Assembly: GCA_020638635.1 (NCBI GenBank)
Contig: JACKIE010000010.1
Span: 1 to 64,000 of the forward strand
DNA from: Planctomycetota bacterium
GTDB taxonomy: Bacteria; Planctomycetota; UBA8742; UBA2392
Direction of reading: 5' to 3'
Length of the DNA: 64,000 nt
Part shown: piece by piece, positions 27,839-35,922 of the stretch
How positions within the stretch are numbered: position 1 is the stretch's first letter
Layout of the letters: every line of letters starts with the position of its first letter
Program-made: the position numbers and the translations under genes
Notes under the pieces: generated by a model
What the model saw: only the letters and a program-made list of their open reading frames with translations
What the model was told of the DNA's origin: nothing
Databases searched by the model: none

Positions 27839-27946
27839 TAACCGCGAAGGGCCGCGAAGGACCACGAAGGAAGGCATTACCGGCCGTTGTTCGTGGCCCT
27901 TGGTGGTTCACCGCTGTTGCTTTTCATCAGAAGCGTGTTTCGACTT
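27839..27946. repeat. Composite dispersed repeat
   Basis: CCGCGAAGG/CCACGAAGG units and their complements form an inverted repeat. Directly after it lies a 31-base unique block (27916-27946, starting GTTGCTTTTCATC) that recurs exactly in reverse at 51792-51822, again beside a CCACGAAGG element. The rest of the 27744-28072 gap holds only GGATTTTG-type repeats near 28052. Confidence 0.75.
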
Positions 27947-28072
27947 TCTGGGTTGAATGCAGAAATCAGTAGATACTGGATCGATGGGGAGGGCTGCCCG
28001 AGGGATTGCCTGGCTGCTGATTGCGTCGGGAAGCAGAGCGACCCTCCCGCCCAATCCAAAATCCAAAATCCA

Positions 28073-29044
28073 TCACACCCAGCCAACCACCAGGTTGGTG
28101 ACGTACAGCGCATAGGCGCCGAGCAGCAACGCGCCTTCCGGGCGGCCGATGCGCCGGCCCTGCCAGGCCATGGCCGTGACGCCGCCGCTGAAGGCCAGCA
28201 TCACGATCATGTCCAGCTTCATCACGCGGGCGTCGATGGCCAGGGGCGCGACCATCGAGACCAGCCCCAGCACCACGCAGATGTTGAACATGTTGCTGCC
28301 CACCACGTTGCCCAGGCTGATGGCGCTTTCGCCGCGGATGATCGCCACGATGCTGGTCGCCAGTTCGGGCAGGCTGGTACCCACGGCCAGCACGGTCAGG
28401 CCGATCACCAGCTCCGGCACGCCCAGCATCTGCGCGGCCTCAACGGCGCCGTCCACGAACAGTTTGCCGCCAAGCACCAGGGCGCCCAGCCCCAGCACGG
28501 TAAGGCCTGCCAGCGCGCCGCGCAGGTGCTTGGCGGCGGCGTCGCCCTCTTCGTCGCCACCCTTGGCGCCGCGGAACATCAGGAACAGGATGAACGCCAT
28601 GGCGGCCAGCAGGATGGCGGCCTTCCAGCGCTCGATCACGAAGCCCGCGCCGTCACCTACCGCCACGGGGCCGCCGATGAACGGCAGCACCGCAATCAGC
28701 AGCGTCACGAACAGCATGGCGGGCAGGTCGCGCCGGAACACCTCCGGGTCCACGTTGATCGGGCGAATCAGCGAGGCAACGCCCAGCACCAGGCCGATGT
28801 TGGCGATGTTGCTGCCGATCACGTTGCCCACGGAAAGATCGGCCGAGCCCTGCAGAGCGCCGGCCATGCTGACCGTCAGCTCGGGCGCGCTGGTACCGAA
28901 GGCGACCAGGGTCAGGCCGATGATCAGTGGCTTGATGCCGAATGACAGCGCGAGGCGCGAGCTGCCGGAAACCAGCCAGTTCGCGCCGAAGTGCAGGCCC
29001 AGGGCGCCGAAGACCAACTGCAGGATGATGATCGCGATGTCCAC
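28073..29044 (-). CDS. Calcium/sodium antiporter (CaCA family, YrbG-like)
   Basis: 323 residues, about ten spans. The two alpha-repeats characteristic of Na+/Ca2+ exchangers are clear: AFGTSAPELTVS with GNVIGSNIANI in the first half, and AVGTSLPELATS with GNVVGSNMFNI in the second. The acidic ion-binding Glu is present in both. A loop of about 30 residues separates the halves. It would extrude Ca2+ using a cation gradient. Monocistronic. Confidence 0.9.
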   Translation of the reverse strand: MDIAIIILQLVFGALGLHFGANWLVSGSSRLALSFGIKPLIIGLTLVAFGTSAPELTVSMAGALQGSADLSVGNVIGSNIANIGLVLGVASLIRPINVDPEVFRRDLPAMLFVTLLIAVLPFIGGPVAVGDGAGFVIERWKAAILLAAMAFILFLMFRGAKGGDEEGDAAAKHLRGALAGLTVLGLGALVLGGKLFVDGAVEAAQMLGVPELVIGLTVLAVGTSLPELATSIVAIIRGESAISLGNVVGSNMFNICVVLGLVSMVAPLAIDARVMKLDMIVMLAFSGGVTAMAWQGRRIGRPEGALLLGAYALYVTNLVVGWV

Positions 29045-29116
29045 GGCTGGTCAGATTCCGATATCGCATGGGCGGGGTTTGCCCCGGCCTCGCGGCGGGT
29101 GACCCCAGGGTCGCCC

Positions 29117-29701
29117 TTACTTGATGAACCCCAGTTCAAAGCGCACCTGCCCCTGGCTGACCTTCATGTGGTAAAGCCGCGTCTGCTCGGCGTTGCCGGC
29201 CAGGTCCGGACGTAGCATGGCCAGCAGCCTGGCGAAATCCAGCGTTACCAGCGCGTCCTTGTGGCGCAGGGCGTCCAGGCTGACCGGCCCGCCCTTCAGC
29301 AGCTTGCCGACCAGGCCGACCAGCAGCTCGGCGAAGGTGCTGGAGAAGGTCAGCGGCTTCTCGACCCGGAACAGCACGGAGCCCGACTTGCCGGCCTCGC
29401 TGTGGGTGACCTCGCGGACGCCGAACTCGATGCGCGAGTCCACGGGCGGGCGCGGCGGCCAAGCCTTGCCTTTTACCTTGACGCGGGCGGAGAACAGGGC
29501 GGCGTCTTCGTACAGCTGCAGCCTGACCTCGGTGATCTCGGCCTCCTGCTGCTCGCGCGCGCCGGATTCGACGGTGGCGGCGATCATGTCTTCGCTGAGT
29601 TCAAAGGTAAGCACCGGCCGCCCGGTGGCGCCGCGCTTGTAAAGCTCGTCCACCATGCGCCCGAAGGCCACCCGCGCGCGCTCAATGTTCGGATCGCTCA
29701 T
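29117..29701 (-). CDS. Hypothetical soluble protein
   Basis: 194 residues from MSDPNIERAR; the open frame extends further but overlaps the upstream divergent region. Predicted mixed alpha/beta, no signal peptide, no membrane span. Segments such as RVKVKGKAWPPRPPVDSRIE suggest beta structure. No family recognised. Confidence 0.5.
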   Translation of the reverse strand: MSDPNIERARVAFGRMVDELYKRGATGRPVLTFELSEDMIAATVESGAREQQEAEITEVRLQLYEDAALFSARVKVKGKAWPPRPPVDSRIEFGVREVTHSEAGKSGSVLFRVEKPLTFSSTFAELLVGLVGKLLKGGPVSLDALRHKDALVTLDFARLLAMLRPDLAGNAEQTRLYHMKVSQGQVRFELGFIK

Positions 29702-29817
29702 GGCGCGCAAGGCTAGTTCCCGGCGGGTTGGCCACAAGCCATTTCGGCTTGTGCTGGCAAAGGCGGGCGCAGGTAGCAATAATGAGCCGGTCCCCTCTCC
29801 CACCCCGGGAGCGCCGC

Positions 29818-31536
29818 ATGCTTCGCCTCTGCTTGATCCTGTTTGCTTTCACCCTGAGCAGTTGTCTGTTCGCGAGCGCCAACCCGACGCTGGCGCGCCT
29901 TAAGGCAATGCCGCTGGACACACGCTCGATCGAGGGCCAGGATTTCACGGACTCTGAGCTGGAGGTGCTTCCCCGCTTCGAAAAGCTGGAGTCGCTTACT
30001 TGCTGGGACTGGCAGATCAGCGCCAAGGGCTGGGCGGCGCTGGCAAACTTGCCGAATCTGAAAACGCTGGAGCTTCAGCATGGCGCCGCTGTCGGCGTCG
30101 AGAACTTCGATAAGCTCGGCAGACTGAGCGGCCTTGAGGTGCTGAGGCTGGCCGGTTGGGAGATGGCGGACGACGAATCACTGAAAGAGCTGTCGAAGCT
30201 CACCGGCCTGCGCGAGTTGGTCATCAGGTCGTTCCAAGGTAGCGGAGCAGGGTTGAAACTCCTGGCGGCGCTGCCTCGGCTGCAGAGCATCACTTTCATC
30301 AGCGCCCACGAGTTGCAGGATGAGCACGTGGCGCAGCTGGTTTCATTTCCGGCGCTGACCCGGGTCGCGCTGGTCGAGTGCTGCGACCTCACGAACGCGA
30401 CGCTGGAGCACCTGGCGAAGATGCCGAAGCTCGAAGAGCTGAGCCTCGACGCCTGGGACGACGTCCCCAGTTGTTTCACCTGCGTGAACTGGAACAACTG
30501 GACGACCGACGGGCTGAAGCATCTCAAGAAACTGGAGCGTCTTCGCCTGCTGGTACTGCGCGGCTCGCCGGAACTGGATGACGAAACCTGCACCTTGCTG
30601 GCAGAGTTCAAGAACCTCGAACACCTCGATATCGGCTACTGCATGACGATGACGGACGAGGGCATTCGGCACCTCGCCTTGCTGCCGAAGCTGCGCGTCC
30701 TGCATGCCTACTGCCTGAACGGTGAAACCATCTATGCACGCGGCTTCGATGCATTTGGCAACGATTCGCCGCTCGAAGAGTTGTACTTCACGCACGACGT
30801 GGAAATCGACAGCGCCGCAATGGCCGCAATCTGCGGCCTGCCCAGGCTGCGCGTGTTGGACATGAGCTACTGCTGCGGCGTCGAGATGGATGCGCTCGTG
30901 CATCTCGCCACATGCACGCAGTTGCAGGAATTCCGAATGTACTACGACTACGTTACGCCTGAGGTGCTGCGGGCGCTGTGCAAAGTGCAAAGCCTGCAGG
31001 TGCTGGAAATCGGAGCCGACAAACTGGATGACGACGCGATCAGCGCTCTCGCGTCGCTGAAGCATCTGCGCGTGCTGCGCCTCTTTGATGCGGAACAGCT
31101 AACTGACACGACGTTTCAGACATTGGGCAGACTCACCTCGCTCACCGAACTGGAGGTTGACGAAAGTAAAGTAACTGCCAAGGGTGTGCGGCATCTGGCA
31201 GCACTGAAACTGACGAGCCTGAAGCTGAACTACTCTGGGTTCACTCCAGAGGCCGTACGGGAGTTAGCCGCCATCGAGACGCTGGAATCTCTTGCGTTCA
31301 CACCGGAAGGCCTCGACGAATCGGCTGTGCGGGCGCTGGCAACCCTTCCAAAGCTGCAGGAGTTATCCATTGGGGTGGACGAGCAGGAAGTATCCGCCCT
31401 GGCCGCATTAACCGGCTCGCCGAGGCTGGAGCACGTTTACATCGGCATGACGACCAAGGCTGCGTGCGCAAAGCTGCAAGAGCTCGAGCCCCGCCTGCCG
31501 CTGGTCAGCCTGGAATTCTATCCCGGCGCTGACTGA
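29818..31536 (+). CDS. Leucine-rich-repeat lipoprotein
   Basis: 572 residues from MLRLCLILF, with GGGAG upstream. The signal peptide ends in LSSC, a lipobox (Cys16). The rest is about twenty leucine-rich repeats of 23-27 residues of the cysteine-containing/AMN1-like type (e.g. LRVLDMSYCCGVEMDALVHL). LRR solenoids bind proteins; here it would act at an envelope surface. GC content is slightly lower than that of its neighbours. Confidence 0.8.
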   Translation: MLRLCLILFAFTLSSCLFASANPTLARLKAMPLDTRSIEGQDFTDSELEVLPRFEKLESLTCWDWQISAKGWAALANLPNLKTLELQHGAAVGVENFDKLGRLSGLEVLRLAGWEMADDESLKELSKLTGLRELVIRSFQGSGAGLKLLAALPRLQSITFISAHELQDEHVAQLVSFPALTRVALVECCDLTNATLEHLAKMPKLEELSLDAWDDVPSCFTCVNWNNWTTDGLKHLKKLERLRLLVLRGSPELDDETCTLLAEFKNLEHLDIGYCMTMTDEGIRHLALLPKLRVLHAYCLNGETIYARGFDAFGNDSPLEELYFTHDVEIDSAAMAAICGLPRLRVLDMSYCCGVEMDALVHLATCTQLQEFRMYYDYVTPEVLRALCKVQSLQVLEIGADKLDDDAISALASLKHLRVLRLFDAEQLTDTTFQTLGRLTSLTELEVDESKVTAKGVRHLAALKLTSLKLNYSGFTPEAVRELAAIETLESLAFTPEGLDESAVRALATLPKLQELSIGVDEQEVSALAALTGSPRLEHVYIGMTTKAACAKLQELEPRLPLVSLEFYPGAD

Positions 31537-31582
31537 TCCTTGGCCTCTCGCGGTGGCCGGACCGCAACCTACACTCCGGCCC

Positions 31583-32872
31583 ATGGATGATGCGGGGGCT
31601 GAGTCTCGGGTTGCTGCTTCGTCGTACCGGCGGCGCAACCTGTTCCTGCTGTGGATGGCGCAGTTTGTTTCCGGCACCGGTGACTCGGTGTTCTCTACCT
31701 GCATCGGCTTCCTGGTCATCTACCTGCTCGGGCGCGACGCCGGCTTTGAAGTCGGCCTTACGCGCATGATGGACGCGTTGCCGTTCCTGATCTTCGGCGC
31801 CTACGCGGGCGTACTGGTCGATCGTTTCTCGCGCCGCGGCATCATGCTGATATCCGACGCCGCCCGCGCTCTGATCGTCGGCCTGATCCCCGTACTCTAC
31901 TTCGCCGGCCTGCTGCAGTGGTGGATGTTGCCGGCCGTGGCTTTCGGCAGCTACCTGTTCGCCACGGTGTTCAACCCGGCGCGCGACGCGCTGATCCCCG
32001 ACCTGGCCGAGGGCGCGCAGTTGCTGCGCGTGAACAGCATCTTCCAGACCAGCCAGCAGCTGGCGGTGGTGCTGGGCGCCGGGCTGGTGGGCCTGCTGCT
32101 GTGGCCGGAACTGTACGGCGCCGAGAAGCCGGGCCCCACCGGTATCGCCTGGCTGCTCGCGGCCGATGCGGCCAGTTTCGCTTTCAGTTTCGTGTGCGTG
32201 CTGCTGATCAGGACCTCGAAAGGGGTCAGGCACAATTCCGTGCCGGAATTGAGCCAGACCCCTCGCCCCAGCAGCTTCCATGAACTGCGCGAAAGCCTGG
32301 CCACGGCCTGGAAAGATTCGCGCCTGCGGGCGCTGCTGTTTCTCACGGCCGTGGACAATTTCTTCATCATGGGCCCGGCGATTGTCGGCGCGATGTTCCT
32401 GATCAAAGGCTACCTGGGCCTGGAAACCTGGGCCTACGGCGTGTTCGAAGCCGCCCTGGCGGCAGGCTGGTTCGTGGGGACGGTGCTGATCGCGCGTTTC
32501 GGCTCGCGCATCAAGACCGGCAAGCTGGTGATCATCGGCATGTTCATGGACGGCATCACCTATGTACCGTTTCTGTTCCTGCAGACCTTCCCGCAGTTCC
32601 TGGTGGCGATCTTCGTGCACGGCCTCACCATCCCGCTGATCACCGTCGGGCGCACCACGCTGATCCAGCGCCATTACCCGCGCGAAAGGCTGGGGCGCGT
32701 GTTCGCGCTGGTGACCATCACGGTGCAGGGTTTCACGGCCTTGAGCGCGCTGGCCACCGGTGCGGCGCTGGGGTGGATCGGCCCACGCGAACTGTTTTTT
32801 ACAGGCGGCGCGTGCGGGGCCGTGTGCGGGGTCGTGGGGCTCACGTTCGCCAGGTTACGGACCACCGACTGA
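31583..32872 (+). CDS. Major facilitator superfamily transporter
   Basis: 429 residues from MDDAGAES; a GTG ten codons upstream is alternative. About twelve spans with MFS loop motifs such as GVLVDRFSRRGIMLISD between helices 2 and 3; it most resembles the enterobactin-exporter-like MFS_3 group. In the central cytoplasmic loop, residues about 214-227 (GVRHNSVPELSQTP) are encoded by a palindrome (32221-32263) whose arms begin AGGGGTCAGG. Substrate unknown; probably export. Confidence 0.8.
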   Translation: MDDAGAESRVAASSYRRRNLFLLWMAQFVSGTGDSVFSTCIGFLVIYLLGRDAGFEVGLTRMMDALPFLIFGAYAGVLVDRFSRRGIMLISDAARALIVGLIPVLYFAGLLQWWMLPAVAFGSYLFATVFNPARDALIPDLAEGAQLLRVNSIFQTSQQLAVVLGAGLVGLLLWPELYGAEKPGPTGIAWLLAADAASFAFSFVCVLLIRTSKGVRHNSVPELSQTPRPSSFHELRESLATAWKDSRLRALLFLTAVDNFFIMGPAIVGAMFLIKGYLGLETWAYGVFEAALAAGWFVGTVLIARFGSRIKTGKLVIIGMFMDGITYVPFLFLQTFPQFLVAIFVHGLTIPLITVGRTTLIQRHYPRERLGRVFALVTITVQGFTALSALATGAALGWIGPRELFFTGGACGAVCGVVGLTFARLRTTD

Positions 32873-32977
32873 CGCGCCCGAGGTCGGGGCTTCCGCGCAC
32901 GTCCGGCACGATTGCGCCTCCCGGCTTTGGTTGGACATCACACTCGATTCCATTTGTGACCGAACTACACTGGCCTT

Positions 32978-33583
32978 ATGCAGCAGACTTCGGCCACTGA
33001 CCTGCAGACCATACGCGCGGCCCTTGAGGCCAACTCGCGCCTTACCTCGCTTTCCGGCGCGGCGCTGATCGCTTCCGGCGTGCTGGCCTTCCTGGCCGCC
33101 GGCTTCACCGCGCAGGCCGGCGCGGCCGAGCCTCTGGCGCGCCTGACGCTCTCCACCACGCTGCTGCACAAGCTGGTGATCCTGTGGGGCTCCACGCTGC
33201 TGCTGTCGGTCACGCTCAACCTGCTGGGCATGATGTACCGCGCCCGCAAAGACGGCCAGCCGCTGGCCGCGCGCCTTGGCCGCCGCGTGCTGTTCGCCAT
33301 GCTGCCCGCCCTGGCCGTGGGCGGCGCGTTGACTGCCGGGCTGACGCTGCAGGGGCACCTGGACATCATTTTCGGCGTCTGGATGCTGTGCTACGGCGCG
33401 GCGCTGATCGCCGCCAGCGCGCACTCGCTGACCAGCGTGCGCATGCTGGGCATCTTCACGCTGCTGGGCGGCGTGCTGGGCGTGATCCCCGGCCTGAACC
33501 TGGATTTCGTGATGTACACCAGCACCTTTGGCGCGGGGCATTTCCTTCTGGGGGTCTGGGTAGGAGTCCGCTATGGCTGGTAA
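32978..33583 (+). CDS. Six-span membrane protein paired with an HTH regulator
   Basis: 201 residues with about six hydrophobic segments. No enzyme motif. The 3' end overlaps the following winged-helix gene by 11 bases, an arrangement I know from many genomes in which a small membrane protein is coupled to an HTH_34-type regulator. A membrane sensor or a target of that regulator is the likely role. Confidence 0.65.
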   Translation: MQQTSATDLQTIRAALEANSRLTSLSGAALIASGVLAFLAAGFTAQAGAAEPLARLTLSTTLLHKLVILWGSTLLLSVTLNLLGMMYRARKDGQPLAARLGRRVLFAMLPALAVGGALTAGLTLQGHLDIIFGVWMLCYGAALIAASAHSLTSVRMLGIFTLLGGVLGVIPGLNLDFVMYTSTFGAGHFLLGVWVGVRYGW

Positions 33584-33902
33584 GACAAGCGCCAACCCGA
33601 TCCACGCCGCGCTGGAGCTCGACCCCATCATCCATGAGCGCGTGCGCCTGGCCATCCTGTCCGCGCTCGGCACTCAGGGGCGCCTGAGCTTCAACGAGCT
33701 CAAGGCCCTGACCGAGGCCACCGACGGCAACCTAAGCACCCACAGCCAGAAACTCGAGCAGGCCGGCTACGTGCGCACCTCCAAGGGCATGTTCGGCCGT
33801 CGCACCCAGACCAGCTACGAAATCACGCCCGCCGGGCGCCAGGCCCTGATGAACTACCTGGACGCGCTGGACCGCCTGATGGGAGAGGTAAGAGGGAAGT
33901 AG
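33573..33902 (+). CDS. Winged-helix transcriptional regulator (HTH_34 type)
   Basis: 109 residues. The winged helix covers nearly the whole protein: helices LAILSALGTQGRLSFNELKA, recognition helix GNLSTHSQKLEQAGYV and wing SKGMFGRRTQTSYEIT. Translational coupling with the membrane protein suggests they act together, perhaps in autoregulation. A TAG stop is followed directly by AGTACAG-type repeats. Confidence 0.8.
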   Translation: MAGKTSANPIHAALELDPIIHERVRLAILSALGTQGRLSFNELKALTEATDGNLSTHSQKLEQAGYVRTSKGMFGRRTQTSYEITPAGRQALMNYLDALDRLMGEVRGK

Positions 33903-34013
33903 AGGAAGTACAGAGTACAGAGTACAGAGTACCGACTACAATTGCGTTAGGAGCGGATCTGTACCCAGTACGCTGTACTCTGCACTTCAGAGCACTCAAC
34001 AAGGGAGATCACG

Positions 34014-34229
34014 ATGGCAGCCGCGGAATACCTCGTAGTGGAACGCATCGTCAACGCCCACGAGCGCCACGAGACCGACAAGAACAACCCCGGCTTCTGC
34101 GGCGTGGACAGCGAGTCCATGATGCTGCGCAACTACGCCCAGCAGGGCTACCGGCTGGTCAGCGTGATCACCGAGCCGGTCTCACAGGACGACTCGCGCC
34201 GCGTGTTCTACCTGACCCGCGAAGCGTAG
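34014..34229 (+). CDS. Small DUF4177-like protein
   Basis: 71 residues, with GGGAG seven bases before the ATG. It ends in the pattern LRNYAQQGYRLVSVITEPV...RRVFYLTRE, resembling small DUF4177-type proteins. No membrane span. Function unknown. The upstream 110 bases carry AGTACAGAGTAC repeats in both orientations. Confidence 0.55.
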   Translation: MAAAEYLVVERIVNAHERHETDKNNPGFCGVDSESMMLRNYAQQGYRLVSVITEPVSQDDSRRVFYLTREA

Positions 34230-34238
34230 GACGGATGT

Positions 34239-34300
34239 GAGCGCGACGCGTAAGCTAGCGGCCGTTGCAGGCCGTGGACGCTAGCTTACGCGTCGCGCTC
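34239..34300. repeat. Perfect 22-bp inverted repeat between genes
   Basis: Arms GAGCGCGACGCGTAAGC... (34239-34260) and their exact complement (34279-34300) with an 18-base loop, starting shortly after a TAG stop and ending 13 bases before glxK. It could terminate upstream transcription. Confidence 0.75.
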
Positions 34301-34313
34301 AATCGGGGCTCCC

Positions 34314-35441
34314 ATGCGCGTCATCTGTGCGCCCGACAAGTTCAAGCAGTGCTGCACCGCCGCCGAGGCCGCGGAGGCGCTGGCCCTTGGCGTGCTGGAC
34401 GCCGCGCCCCAGGCCGAGGTGCTGCGCCTGCCCGTCGCCGACGGCGGCGAAGGCACGCTTGATGTGCTGCGCGAAGCCTTTCCGCAACGTCGCAACGCCC
34501 GCGTGCAGGACCCCCTCGGCCGCGTCGTGGACGCCGAGTTCGCGCTCAGCACCGACGGCAAGCGTGCGCTGGTGGAATCCGCCCAGGCCTGCGGCCTGTG
34601 GCGACTGGATGAACCTGAGCGCAACCCGGCCGTCACCCACACCTTCGGCGTCGGCCAGCTGATCAAGGCCGCGCTCGATGCCGGCGCGAGCGAGCTGCTC
34701 ATCGGCCTGGGCGGCAGCGCCACCAGCGATGGCGGCGCGGGCATGGCGCAGGCATTGGGCGCGAGGTTTCTCGATCAAGGCGGCGCCGAGATCACGCCCA
34801 CCGGCGACAACCTGCTGAAGATCCGCAGCTGCGACCTCTCCGGGCTGGACCCGCGCCTCAAACAGGTGAAGACCGCGGCCCTGTGCGACGTGATGGCACC
34901 CATGCTCGGCCCCCATGGCGCAAGCCGCAGCTACGTGGTGCAGAAGGGCGGCACCACACGCACGATGCACAAGCTGGAGGAGGGCCTCGCCATGCTGTCG
35001 ATGGCCACCGCGAACGCGGGCTTGCGCGGCAACGGCCTCGAGCCAGGCAGCGGCGCGGCCGGCGGCCTGGGCTACGGCGTGTATTCGCTGCTGGGCGGCG
35101 ACCTGCTGCCCGGCGCGGACAACGTGCTGGAGTTGCTCGGCTTCCGCAAACTGCTGCAGGGCGCTGCGCTGGTGTTGACCGGCGAGGGCAGCTACGACGC
35201 GCAGACCGCCCACGGCAAGCTGATCGCTTCACTGGCCGAGGACTGCAAGGGCCAGAGCGTGCCGCTGGTAGTGCTGGCCGGCCAGATCGCCGGCGAGGTG
35301 AACATCGAGGGCGTCACGGCCGCGTTCGGCATCAGCCCCTACGGCGCGCGCCGCCAGGACAGCCTGAACGAGGGCAAGGCCAACCTGCGCAAACACGCTG
35401 CCTACGTGACGCGCCTGCTGCTTGCCCGCGCGGGCGCATGA
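34314..35441 (+). CDS. glxK: Glycerate kinase
   Basis: 375 residues matching the GarK/GlxK (type I) glycerate kinase family throughout: the N-terminal APDKFKQCCTAAEAAEAL, PVADGGEGTLDVL, GLGGSATSDGGAGMAQALGA and the C-terminal VLTGEGSYDAQTAHGKLI. It phosphorylates glycerate, feeding 2- or 3-phosphoglycerate to glycolysis. The gene for phosphoglycerate mutase lies 4 kb away. No glyoxylate or tartrate genes are adjacent, so the glycerate source is not shown. Confidence 0.93.
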   Translation: MRVICAPDKFKQCCTAAEAAEALALGVLDAAPQAEVLRLPVADGGEGTLDVLREAFPQRRNARVQDPLGRVVDAEFALSTDGKRALVESAQACGLWRLDEPERNPAVTHTFGVGQLIKAALDAGASELLIGLGGSATSDGGAGMAQALGARFLDQGGAEITPTGDNLLKIRSCDLSGLDPRLKQVKTAALCDVMAPMLGPHGASRSYVVQKGGTTRTMHKLEEGLAMLSMATANAGLRGNGLEPGSGAAGGLGYGVYSLLGGDLLPGADNVLELLGFRKLLQGAALVLTGEGSYDAQTAHGKLIASLAEDCKGQSVPLVVLAGQIAGEVNIEGVTAAFGISPYGARRQDSLNEGKANLRKHAAYVTRLLLARAGA

Positions 35442-35456
35442 TTCCACGATAGGCGC

Positions 35457-35654
35457 ATGCACGGACTGGTGGTGGGTGCGATCCTGGGTGTGGCCGCGAT
35501 AGCCTTCATCGGCGCGTACCGCAGCATCAACAACTGGAAGACCAGCAGCCGACGCCCGCCGGCCTGGGCGCTCGCGATCCAGGTAGGGCTGCAGGTGGCG
35601 CTCGGCATCACCGCGGCGGTGTTCGCGATCTATATGATGCTGTTCGGCGAGTAG
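35457..35654 (+). CDS. Small two-span membrane protein
   Basis: 65 residues, with hydrophobic segments at about 3-20 and 38-61 separated by a basic loop (NNWKTSSRRPPAW). Fifteen bases after glxK and probably co-transcribed. No family known. Confidence 0.5.
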   Translation: MHGLVVGAILGVAAIAFIGAYRSINNWKTSSRRPPAWALAIQVGLQVALGITAAVFAIYMMLFGE

Positions 35655-35722
35655 GAAGTTCGGGCGGCATCCGCCTTCGCTGAAGCTACGGCGGACAGGG
35701 GCGGCAGGCGGCAGATGCGACC

Positions 35723-35811
35723 AACAGCAAATTACCAATTACCAATGTTCAATTACCAATGCCCTGTCCAAGCGGCGCCAATTGGTAATTGGTTATTGGT
35801 AATTTGCTGTT
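35723..35811. repeat. AT-rich inverted repeat (ATTACCAATTACCAAT)
   Basis: Arms of 24 bases (AACAGCAAATTACC...) with 23 matches enclose about 40 bases, including a direct AATTACCAATG copy. Related sequence lies at 52457-52495. It sits in the 268-base spacer before the ETF-QO gene, which otherwise contains only a CGCCTTCGC-type repeat near 35672. Confidence 0.75.
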
Positions 35812-35922
35812 CGTCATCACAGGCCACTTCATTCCCGACCTTGGCCTCCGGTATTCGCTCTTGGCGTTCCGGCCGGCTTCGCTAAGTTGGAAGCTGTGGT
35901 TTGAACCGGGGTTTAAACAGCC

